64,000 nt of DNA from the NCBI GenBank assembly GCA_943370285.1, contig CALRQJ020000006.1:157410-221409 (forward strand), written 5' to 3'. Positions 7,684-15,908 of the stretch are shown piece by piece. The number at the start of each line of letters is the position of its first letter. The first letter of the stretch is position 1. A program made the position numbers and the translations under genes. Origin of the DNA: CALRQJ02 sp943370285 (GTDB lineage: Bacteria; Bacteroidota; Bacteroidia; Chitinophagales; Chitinophagaceae). Below the pieces are notes generated by a model. That model did no database searches. It saw only the letters and a program-made list of their open reading frames with translations, and was not told where the DNA came from.

Positions 7684-10041
7684 TTAAGCTTGTATAGTTG
7701 TTTCAATCTTTATAGATGGAAAACTAGCGCTATTTTCAATCATCAATATTCTTTCTATTGCTAACCTAGCCATTAAATAACTTAGTGTTGATTCTGCACC
7801 TTGATTAAGATTTACATTGTGTTCTTCTACGCCGTCATAACAACCACCTGTACAAGGATTATAAACAATTTGGTGCAAATGATTTTGGCCCAAAAACCAA
7901 TTAAATGCTGTGATGGCTTTTTGCTTGTAATCTTCTTTTTTAAATAGGGTATAAAACTGCTCTAATGTCATTATGGTATAGGCAACATCTATAGGCTGTT
8001 CGCCACCAATGGGGCTTTCGTTGGTGTTGCCTTTTAAGTGCCAACCTTTATTTGAAATCACTTTAATTTTTTCATCTACAAATATCTTGGATAGTAAAAA
8101 TTCAAAACTTTCTCTTGCAATGTTTTTGTACACTTCATTGTTGGTGCTGATGTAAGCACAAAGCATGGCTTCGGATAATAAGCTATTGCCATAAGTTAAA
8201 TAATCTTCAAACCAAAACCAATCTGTCGTCATTTCGTGTCGATACATTTGTACCATACGGTTGGCAAATATTTCTAACAACCAAATATTAGCTGCGCTGT
8301 TTTGATAATGCAAACCTTTTATGATAAATGCCATTGCTCTGGTAGAATGAATAGTTTCTGCATGAGGAAGGGCTTTTTGCAGTAGCGCTGCTGCTTCGTT
8401 TGTTACATGAAGCGGTAATATATTGATTAAAGAACAAGTATACCCCAAAGCCCAAATTGCTCTGCCGTTGCTATCTTCAAGGTTTTCGGCAAAGTTTTGT
8501 TGGGTAAATTCTTTTTGTTCATTTACATAATTTAAAAACATGCCGTTAGATTGCATGCAGTATTTTATAAACTGAAGATAGATTGTAATTAAGGTTAAAT
8601 CTGCTTTGTTATTGAAGCTTTCGTAATGCTGGCATAGTGCAATCAAAGCCCTAGCATTATCGTCTAATGTATAACCTGAATGTATATCGGGGTTTGAAAT
8701 TTTGGAAAACTGAATCATTGCAAATTCAGTTGTCATTTTATTTATATGATTAAAGTTAATAGCAGGTATGCTAAACTTTAATTGTACAGTATTGGTTGTC
8801 AGTTTTTCAAAAAGCATGGCATGGGCTATTGCCGAATTTTGCCAAGCAGTCGATGCCATTTTATGAAAACTATTGGAAGAGATTTCGCTTCTTAATGTAT
8901 CATTATTTAATAATGAAATAACTGCTTCTCCTAATTGTGTTGCGTTTTCAAAATCTATTATCATTCCATTATTGTCACTCAGTACCTCTTTAGCATGAGG
9001 AATAGGGGTAGAAATTACAGGGCAGCCACAACTTACTGCATACGAAAATGTGCCACTAACAGCTTGATTGGGATCTTTAGAAGTGAACAAATAAATATCT
9101 GAAAGCTGTAGATAATTTAAGAGTATTGGCAGTTGCAAATATTCGTTTACAAATCTAACATGTTCCGAAATTTTCAGGTCAATCACTAAATGTTCTAGTG
9201 CGTTTCTGTAGCGTTCACCCTCATGCTTAACCACGGTTGGATGGGTTTTTCCTAAAATTAGAAATACCACATTCGGGTGAGCCTTGACAATTTCAGGTAA
9301 AGCTGTTAACGTGGTTTCAATACTCTTACTTGAACTTAATAAGCCAAAAGTGGATAATACTTTTTTGCCGGATAGTTGGAAATGTTCTTTTAGTTGTTTT
9401 CTTTCTAGTGGTGGTACTAAATGGGTGCCATGTGGAATTACAGTTATCTTAAACGCTGCAATATGATAATCATTTTTTAAAATGGTTGCGGCATCTTTTG
9501 TCATTACAATGATGGATGCAGCTATGCTTTCCATGTTTTGTACACTAACTTTCAATGCATCATTTGGTTTTGGTAATACCGTATGAAATACAAATACAAT
9601 AGGCTTTGTAATGCAATGCAAAAAAGAATCAAACTCAGCTTCTTTGTTTACATAAAAACCAAATTCATGTTGTATAACCACCAATTTAATGTTTGCATCT
9701 TTATTAACAATAAATGCTGTTTTTAGAAATGAATTTCGGCAGTCGGTGTTTAAAATATATTTAGGCGATTGCTTATAATGATGCTGTTCGTTATCTGATT
9801 CTAAAGCACAAATTGAACAAGTAAAACTGTTCTCGAACTGTCCTTGTAATGCATTGATTAAATCTTGCGAATAAGTTGCAATACCACACTCTCTAGGAGG
9901 GTAAGAAGTAATAAATAGTATTTCCGGTAACGGGTTATTTCTTTCTACTAAACCCCTATTGTCTACATACAGCCGCTCTTTATTTACGTCTTTCCCATTT
10001 AAATTGCTTACTGAATGATATATAATAATATCTGTTGACAT
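7684..10041 (-). CDS. GT4 glycosyltransferase fused to a helical toroid domain
   Basis: A two-part cytoplasmic protein of 785 residues without a signal peptide. Residues about 38-415 form a GT-B, GT4-type glycosyltransferase: glycine loop PPRECGIATYSQDL, then TFGLLSSSKSIE, and donor-binding region FTSKDPNQAVSGTFSYAVSCGCP. Residues about 430-765 look like an alpha/alpha barrel with glycosidase-like repeats (GYTLDDNARALIAL, EDSNGRAIWALGY, NLNQGAESTLSYL). GT4 enzymes transfer a sugar from a nucleotide donor with retention. The partner gene, 11 bases upstream, is a GH130 phosphorylase-like enzyme, which suggests mannose-containing glycans. The function of the toroid-like part is unknown. Confidence 0.8.
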   Translation of the reverse strand: MSTDIIIYHSVSNLNGKDVNKERLYVDNRGLVERNNPLPEILFITSYPPRECGIATYSQDLINALQGQFENSFTCSICALESDNEQHHYKQSPKYILNTDCRNSFLKTAFIVNKDANIKLVVIQHEFGFYVNKEAEFDSFLHCITKPIVFVFHTVLPKPNDALKVSVQNMESIAASIIVMTKDAATILKNDYHIAAFKITVIPHGTHLVPPLERKQLKEHFQLSGKKVLSTFGLLSSSKSIETTLTALPEIVKAHPNVVFLILGKTHPTVVKHEGERYRNALEHLVIDLKISEHVRFVNEYLQLPILLNYLQLSDIYLFTSKDPNQAVSGTFSYAVSCGCPVISTPIPHAKEVLSDNNGMIIDFENATQLGEAVISLLNNDTLRSEISSNSFHKMASTAWQNSAIAHAMLFEKLTTNTVQLKFSIPAINFNHINKMTTEFAMIQFSKISNPDIHSGYTLDDNARALIALCQHYESFNNKADLTLITIYLQFIKYCMQSNGMFLNYVNEQKEFTQQNFAENLEDSNGRAIWALGYTCSLINILPLHVTNEAAALLQKALPHAETIHSTRAMAFIIKGLHYQNSAANIWLLEIFANRMVQMYRHEMTTDWFWFEDYLTYGNSLLSEAMLCAYISTNNEVYKNIARESFEFLLSKIFVDEKIKVISNKGWHLKGNTNESPIGGEQPIDVAYTIMTLEQFYTLFKKEDYKQKAITAFNWFLGQNHLHQIVYNPCTGGCYDGVEEHNVNLNQGAESTLSYLMARLAIERILMIENSASFPSIKIETTIQA

Positions 10042-10052
10042 GATATTTTTCT

Positions 10053-11087
10053 TTAAAGCTTGTTCAATGCTAGTTCTGCTAAAAGTTCTTTTACATTAAG
10101 TGATGCAACAGCAATGCGTTCATCGGCTGCACCATAATAAATGTAGAGTGTATCATCTTCTACAATAGCGCCGGTAGGAAAACAAACATTGTTTACTTCA
10201 CCCTTTAATTCCCATTCTTTTTCCGGATAAAATAGGGGGTAAGGTAGTCTTGCAATTTCTTTCTCCGGATTATTCAAGTCGAGCAGTGCAGCACATGCAG
10301 AATATACATAGCCTTTAACAGTATCATGTACGCCATGATAAATTAATAACCAACCTTCAGCCGTTTCGATAGGAGGACAGCCATTGCCAATGTAACTAAC
10401 CTCATGATCATATTTTGGTGACAAAACAATGTATTCATCGAAATTGGAAAAATATTTCTGCCAAAAATCTATGGTCAAATCTTCTAATTTTTCAACAGCC
10501 ACTACAATTTGAATGTCGGGTTTAATGCGGTGCAAAAAACAAAACTTGTTATTAATTTTTCGGGGAAAAAAGATTAGATTCTTATCCCATAAAAAACTGG
10601 TGCGATCTTGTTTGTCGTGGCTTTTTTGATATTCATTAAAGCGTTTATATTTTTCGTGAATAGTACCTTTTGTTTCGGTAAAATGTTTGAACTCTTCGTA
10701 AGTTATTTGTGGTACAATGATGCCGAACTTTTGCCAATGTACTAGATCGGTTGAAGTAGCTAATGCCCCTAATGCATTCTCACCATCGTAAGCGGTATAA
10801 GTAAGATAGTAAGTGCCTTCGATGGCTACAATACGTGGATCTTCTAAACCTTGAAATTCATATTGGGATTGAGGGAACAAGAGTGGGGTATCATTTCTAC
10901 TTTCTACTTCCATGGGAGCAGATAATTTACAATATCCTATTGTTGAGTAGTTGTCTGTTGCAACAGCTCTATAAAACATATGTATGGTATCACCTACTTT
11001 AATTAATCCAGGATTCAGCACACCTTCACTTTCAAAAACATTGGTGGTTTTGCGTAACAAAATACCCAATTTGTTAACTGTAATCAT
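10053..11087 (-). CDS. GH130 beta-mannoside phosphorylase-like enzyme
   Basis: A 344-residue five-bladed beta-propeller enzyme of GH130, whose members phosphorolyse (sometimes hydrolyse) beta-mannosides and release mannose 1-phosphate. The predicted proton donor is D83 in GLEDPRI. The SYIGNGCPPIETAEGWLLIY stretch at about 230-250 resembles the phosphorylase subgroups rather than the hydrolases. There is no signal peptide, consistent with cytoplasmic phosphorolysis. It is the first gene of a two-gene operon with the GT4 fusion (11 bases apart). Exact linkage specificity (beta-1,2 or beta-1,4, Man or Glc acceptor) is not determinable here. Confidence 0.85.
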   Translation of the reverse strand: MITVNKLGILLRKTTNVFESEGVLNPGLIKVGDTIHMFYRAVATDNYSTIGYCKLSAPMEVESRNDTPLLFPQSQYEFQGLEDPRIVAIEGTYYLTYTAYDGENALGALATSTDLVHWQKFGIIVPQITYEEFKHFTETKGTIHEKYKRFNEYQKSHDKQDRTSFLWDKNLIFFPRKINNKFCFLHRIKPDIQIVVAVEKLEDLTIDFWQKYFSNFDEYIVLSPKYDHEVSYIGNGCPPIETAEGWLLIYHGVHDTVKGYVYSACAALLDLNNPEKEIARLPYPLFYPEKEWELKGEVNNVCFPTGAIVEDDTLYIYYGAADERIAVASLNVKELLAELALNKL

Positions 11088-11516
11088 AGCATGTTGTTTT
11101 TATAAAACTGCCTTATCTATTTTTTCGGAGCCCTATGTTCAAATCAATGATGATTCCAATTTTTCTATTGTACTTTTAATAATAGTGATTGTATAAATTG
11201 TCAAAGAAACTACACCATTTAAGCAGCAAGCCGATTTAATGGCTATTTTCCGGGATGTAAAGTTCAACACTATTACAGCCGCAATCATTACAGAATTAAT
11301 ACTGATTATTGTATAATTAAATGTGACGCAGCATTTGACTGCTTGTATTCTTCTATGCTTGTGTTTGCTGAGAGTGTGTTTGAAGCGATGAGTTGAAAAG
11401 TAATCCAAGCTTCAATTTGCTATTAGCGGTTTGTGAAACGGTTGTGTCCTTTACAGCTTAGTGTATTATTGTTTAGTTCGAAATGGAAGTATGAATTGTA
11501 ATGCTTTAAGCCCAAT
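11088..11516. other. 429-base intergenic region without a supported gene
   Basis: The region lies upstream of the GH130/GT4 operon and downstream of the endonuclease/phosphatase-like gene. An 89-codon minus-strand frame exists (11139-11408), but its His/Lys/Ile-rich product looks non-coding. No clear TAnnTTTG promoter, terminator or RNA was found, although the GH130 operon promoter should be here. Confidence 0.5.
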
Positions 11517-12371
11517 TTACTGCACCACCAACGTCGCCATCACCGCAAAATGGTCACTTGCAAAACGACCCTGCCATGTTTGTGAAATGGTAGCATGGGT
11601 AAATACCCGCCAATTACCTTTCAAAAAAATATAATCAATTGGTTGGTCTCCGTTTTCTTTAGATTGAAAACCGTTGAAAGTGCCTGTTGGTCCGTAATGT
11701 GGTGTTTGTGATAACGCTTTGCTATCAGTTAGGTGAAGCGGATTGCTTGTGTCAACAATAACCTTGATGGGTTCATCAGTAGGTATTGCATTAAAATCAC
11801 CGGTAATCACTACAGGTGTTGTACCGGCTATTTCATTTACTTTTTGCAACAATAAGGTAGCACTTTTACTTCGGGCAATTTTACCCATATGATCGAAATG
11901 CGTATTGAACGCAAAGAAAACTTTATTTGCTTTGATATCTTTAAATTGAGCCCAAGTCACCATACGTGTAATGGCAGCATCCCAACTTTTACTGCCCGGT
12001 ACAGTGGGTGTTTCGCTGAGCCAAAACATATTGGTCTTTAATAATTCTAATCTTGTGGTATCGTAAAAAATGGCAGCGTATTCGCCTTTTGTTTTGCCAT
12101 CATCTCTACCGCCGCCGGTGTATTTGAACTGTGGCAAACGTTGCTGCAAATCTAAGACCTGGTCATGTAGGGCTTCTTGTACACCCAATATTTCAGTTTG
12201 ATGAAACAGTATTTGCGAAGCCACTTTGTCTTTACGGTATGGCCATGCGTTTAAACTATCGGCAGGTGTATGATACCGAATATTAAAGCTCATCACTTGC
12301 AAAGCATTTTGTGATTGTGCAAATGACAGACTTGTGATAGACAGCAGCACTAGACATATCCACTTTTTCAT
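11517..12371 (-). CDS. Secreted endonuclease/exonuclease/phosphatase-fold protein
   Basis: A 284-residue exported member of the EEP (DNase I-like) superfamily, metal-dependent phosphoesterases. A signal peptide covers about 1-18 (SFA-QS). Motifs in order: MSFNIRYHT (28-36), ILGVQEAL with the metal-binding Glu, NTHFDHMG, ITGDFNAIPTDEP, and SDHFAVMATL at the C-terminus. The set of active-site residues is complete. In Bacteroidota such secreted EEP proteins are common in glycan loci, where the substrate is usually unknown (sphingomyelinase, nucleic acid or phospho-sugar are options). It lies 78 bases after the GH43-GH16 gene and may be the last gene of that transcript. Confidence 0.85.
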   Translation of the reverse strand: MKKWICLVLLSITSLSFAQSQNALQVMSFNIRYHTPADSLNAWPYRKDKVASQILFHQTEILGVQEALHDQVLDLQQRLPQFKYTGGGRDDGKTKGEYAAIFYDTTRLELLKTNMFWLSETPTVPGSKSWDAAITRMVTWAQFKDIKANKVFFAFNTHFDHMGKIARSKSATLLLQKVNEIAGTTPVVITGDFNAIPTDEPIKVIVDTSNPLHLTDSKALSQTPHYGPTGTFNGFQSKENGDQPIDYIFLKGNWRVFTHATISQTWQGRFASDHFAVMATLVVQ

Positions 12372-12449
12372 ATCGTATAATTAGGCAGCAGCAAGTTCAG
12401 TAACATCTTTCACTTCGAGAATTTTTTGTTTAAAAAACAGATGTGTCGC

Positions 12450-14303
12450 TTACTGTTTAAACACCCTGATATAATCAATATATGATTTATCTGTACCACC
12501 TTTTTGTATGAATTCGTTTTTACGGATATCTCCATCCAACCAATTGTTTTCACCAAAACAGCTACCGGAAAAATAAATAAATTCTGCTACATGTGGTATC
12601 AACTTTGGATCGGTCATTTCTCTAATTACCTTACCATCATAATAAAATCGCAAGTAGGTTGGCGACCATTCAAAGCCATATACATGGTATTCCTTATCAT
12701 GAATGCCCGGTGTTTTCATAAGGGCCCCGTTTGATTTATGGGCAGGTTTAGCGTAGCCATCCCAATGTAAACCATTCGAATATGCGTTTGATTTGGTGCC
12801 CTCAATAATATCAATTTCGGCACCATCATTGGCTGTGCCATCTACACCTTGTGGTGCTTTCATACCATCGCCTTCAGGCATCATCCAAAATGCCATTTGA
12901 TGGCCGTTGGGTTTCACAATATGCATACGACATTCCAAAAACCCATAGGTTGGAGCATATTTACCTTTAGAATTAAACCTACCTGCAAAATATGCGGTAT
13001 CATTGTAAGGTGCTTTTCTGTAGTAGATAAATATATTGCCGTCTTTTTCTTCTACCTGATTTTTATCGGCAAATAATGTAATATCTACTCTTTTTCGTGA
13101 GGTGTTTTCAACAGTCCATTTACTGGTGTCAATTATATTATCATTGAATTCATCAGAGAAATCCAGTCTCCATTTGCCTATCACAGTTTTGTTGGAATCG
13201 GGCAATACCAAAGGCGCTGCATTTGTTGGGCTTTGTGGGTCAACAAACGGTGATTGCTTAGCTGGTTGCTTGTCAAATACCGAAAAATCCCAACTGTCTC
13301 TCCAACGAATCACAGGTTTACCGTTTTCAAATTGTAATGGTAACCAGATGTATAGTCCTTCTATGGCCATGTCGGGTTTCCAAATATCAAACATGGCGAT
13401 ATAGGCATTTTTCTTACCCTTTACCGGTAAAATATAAGAAAGCTGCCCACCAAAACTGGTATCAGCACCAATACCATTGTGTGGATTTCTGCCAATGCAT
13501 GGATTGCCTAAATCGGTAAAGGAGCCTTTTAAAGAATCGGCTACAAAAGAACGGGCCTTGTTGGGTTTCCAACCACTTGAACCGGATCCTAACAAATAAT
13601 ATTTTTCTTCATGTAAAATAACTGCCGGTGCTTCTGTATGCTTTGTAATATCTTTTACGGGTTCGTATCCTCCATCGGGTTCTAGTAATTTTTTGTTCAG
13701 TTTTCCAATAACAAAAGTTTTGTCCGGTTTTCTAACCGTTAAATGATATACCGCATTATCCTCGTCTTTAAACATGGAAAAATCACCGGTACCGTATGGC
13801 GAACTTCCGCCTAAAAATTTGTCTTTATAGGTAAATGGACCATTTGGTTTTTTACTAGTGGCTACACCAATATATCCTTTCAAATAACCCGTTCCTCTGG
13901 GGTAATACTTAAAATAAGCAATGAATTGTTTTGTTTTTTTATGATAAATTACTTTAGGTCGTTCAAAAATGCAACCATAAGCTAAATCAGCTGATGTATC
14001 AGTATAAGATACAGAAAGCACTATCCCCTCATCTTTCCAGTTGATCAAGTCTTTGGAGGAATAGCAATGAATACCACCATCGGCCATTTGTGCTTCTGAT
14101 TTTCCTTCTATTTTGTGTTCGCCATACCAGTAGTATTTATTTTTATGGAACAACACATTGCCACCGTGTGCATTGATGTGTTTACCGTTATTATCTAACC
14201 AAATTTTTCCGGGTGTGAAATTGGTCTGTTTTGAAAACGATTGCTGTGCTTGTACGAAATCGTAACAATTAATTAGTATGGTAAAAATTAAAATTTGTCT
14301 CAT
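12450..14303 (-). CDS. Secreted GH43-GH16 two-domain glycosidase
   Basis: A 617-residue exported protein with two catalytic modules. Residues about 30-340 are a GH43 propeller resembling the beta-1,3-galactanase subgroup (GH43_24): INAHGGNVLFHKNKYYWYGE, FERPKVIY and TEAPAVILHE are its recognisable strands. Residues about 375-617 are a GH16 jelly roll with the catalytic motif E496-I-D498-I-I-E501. GH43_24 enzymes trim galactose from beta-1,3-galactan ends, and GH16 enzymes cut beta-1,3/1,4 backbones internally. One polypeptide could thus cut and trim the same chain. The signal peptide ends about residue 19 (VQA-QQ). No sorting tail is seen. The 177 bases upstream (14304-14480) show no obvious signal. 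Confidence 0.85.
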   Translation of the reverse strand: MRQILIFTILINCYDFVQAQQSFSKQTNFTPGKIWLDNNGKHINAHGGNVLFHKNKYYWYGEHKIEGKSEAQMADGGIHCYSSKDLINWKDEGIVLSVSYTDTSADLAYGCIFERPKVIYHKKTKQFIAYFKYYPRGTGYLKGYIGVATSKKPNGPFTYKDKFLGGSSPYGTGDFSMFKDEDNAVYHLTVRKPDKTFVIGKLNKKLLEPDGGYEPVKDITKHTEAPAVILHEEKYYLLGSGSSGWKPNKARSFVADSLKGSFTDLGNPCIGRNPHNGIGADTSFGGQLSYILPVKGKKNAYIAMFDIWKPDMAIEGLYIWLPLQFENGKPVIRWRDSWDFSVFDKQPAKQSPFVDPQSPTNAAPLVLPDSNKTVIGKWRLDFSDEFNDNIIDTSKWTVENTSRKRVDITLFADKNQVEEKDGNIFIYYRKAPYNDTAYFAGRFNSKGKYAPTYGFLECRMHIVKPNGHQMAFWMMPEGDGMKAPQGVDGTANDGAEIDIIEGTKSNAYSNGLHWDGYAKPAHKSNGALMKTPGIHDKEYHVYGFEWSPTYLRFYYDGKVIREMTDPKLIPHVAEFIYFSGSCFGENNWLDGDIRKNEFIQKGGTDKSYIDYIRVFKQ

Positions 14304-14480
14304 TGCTATATTGCTTTAGTATTGATTAATCTATTTAAAATGACAAGTATAAGAATACACAGCTTTCCGCTTACAGAACTAATACCAGTATATGTTTGGC
14401 TAGTGTTCCATTCAGTCCATTAAGCGAATAAAAAATAAACTGCGTCGATAACTCCATCTATTTAATTTGTTTCATTTTTT

Positions 14481-15896
14481 CTATTGTATTGCATTGCCTC
14501 GTATCAGAATTTTACCTAAGTAAAAAACCGAACGGTTATATTTATTTGGATTCAATGTAATATCTGACAGTTGTGTTGATTCTAAAATCTTAGTTTTATC
14601 CGGAATGTCTGCTGAGATCCTTAATACAACTTGATGAGGTCCGGGTAATGTTTTGATAAAAACACATTGTCCTCTGTAACGATTGTTACAAAATTTGTTG
14701 AACCTATTGATGGCTTTTACATCAGTATTGTTTTGGGTAGCGATATAATTGATGGGACTCTTCTGTTCCAAATTGACTTGAACACCATCTATTTCCAATT
14801 CAATTTGTCCAACTTCCGGACCACCAATATCAAAGAATCCTAGCATAGTTCCATTGAATTTAAAGCTAATGGACGAACTCGGCTTTTCTGATTTCATTAC
14901 ATAGGGAAACCATCCTGAGAATGGTGTTAAAGACTCAACAGTTTTCGGATTAATAGTTTCCCATTCAGCGCTGAATGTGGCAATTGATTTTGGGTCAAGC
15001 ATTTTTGCATCTTCCCAATTATCGGCAATCAGCGGATTAGGGAGACGATAAATTCGATTTTCGGCAATGTTTTCTATCTTCATCATTGCTCGGGCAATGG
15101 CTTCGGCATACAAGTTTCCACCAGCTTCTAGGGGATGTGTTCCATCTTTAGAAAACACAATTTTATCTGGTATTGTAGCAGTATCAGCTTTCCATATCAA
15201 TTTGTTTTGTTTTTCAAGCATGGCGGCTTGAAGTCCCATATGAATTGAAGGAATAGCGTAATGCTCGGCTATCAATTCCAAATTTTTGATGCCTTGTGGA
15301 ATTTTTCCTTCTGCATAAACTTTGGTTTGACCCGCCGATATAGTATAAATTAAGCATATATCAATTCTGGGATTGTGTTTCCGAATTTGACGGACAATAC
15401 CCTCCATTCCGTCTGCGAAAGCTCCGTTTACTGCAAATTCAACAAAAATCAAATCAGGATTGAATTGCAATACTTGATCGTACAGTCTGCAAGCTCCGAG
15501 GTCTGTTCCGGTTCCTGAAACTCCGGCATTGATACCCGTCATCTTAATTGCAGGAAACATGTTTTGGATAAACTTCGCCGACTGCAAACGGTATTGATTA
15601 TCTGCCTTAGTAATACTTCCGCCCAAATAACCGATAGTAACTGCGTTGCCCTTTTTTATTGAGTTGAAAAAATTAGGAAGACCTCCACGAACATTGAATT
15701 CCTCCGGTTGAGAAAAATTATTGGTTTGAATAAGCGGAGCAGCATAGGTTTTCGGATCAAAGAATAATGGACTTGCTCCAGCCTGACTTGCTGCAATAAT
15801 ATCTTCAGTGCTATTTTCAGATTTTTTTTGTGCATTCGTCATGAAGGCACTTAGTAGTATTGCAACAATAAATGATATTTTCACAAGGCGGTACAT
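14481..15896 (-). CDS. Secreted SGNH/GDSL-type esterase
   Basis: A 471-residue exported SGNH hydrolase, probably a carbohydrate O-esterase. The signal peptide spans about 1-22. The SGNH blocks are visible: S94 in YLGGSITKA (GDSL variant GGSI), G124 region INAGVSGTGT, N157 in EFAVNGAF, and D251-x-x-H254 in KDGTHP. A C-terminal beta-rich domain (about 310-470) may bind carbohydrate. It lies 12 bases after the GH2 gene and so belongs to the same operon. The likely role is removal of acetyl groups so that the glycosidases can act; the actual substrate is not shown. Confidence 0.82.
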   Translation of the reverse strand: MYRLVKISFIVAILLSAFMTNAQKKSENSTEDIIAASQAGASPLFFDPKTYAAPLIQTNNFSQPEEFNVRGGLPNFFNSIKKGNAVTIGYLGGSITKADNQYRLQSAKFIQNMFPAIKMTGINAGVSGTGTDLGACRLYDQVLQFNPDLIFVEFAVNGAFADGMEGIVRQIRKHNPRIDICLIYTISAGQTKVYAEGKIPQGIKNLELIAEHYAIPSIHMGLQAAMLEKQNKLIWKADTATIPDKIVFSKDGTHPLEAGGNLYAEAIARAMMKIENIAENRIYRLPNPLIADNWEDAKMLDPKSIATFSAEWETINPKTVESLTPFSGWFPYVMKSEKPSSSISFKFNGTMLGFFDIGGPEVGQIELEIDGVQVNLEQKSPINYIATQNNTDVKAINRFNKFCNNRYRGQCVFIKTLPGPHQVVLRISADIPDKTKILESTQLSDITLNPNKYNRSVFYLGKILIRGNAIQ

Positions 15897-15908
15897 ATAA
15901 TTGTTTGA

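Noticed and set aside
11139..11408. 89-codon minus-strand frame in the GH130 upstream region
   Set aside because: Composition (His, Lys, Ile runs) and lack of any family or start signal indicate chance.
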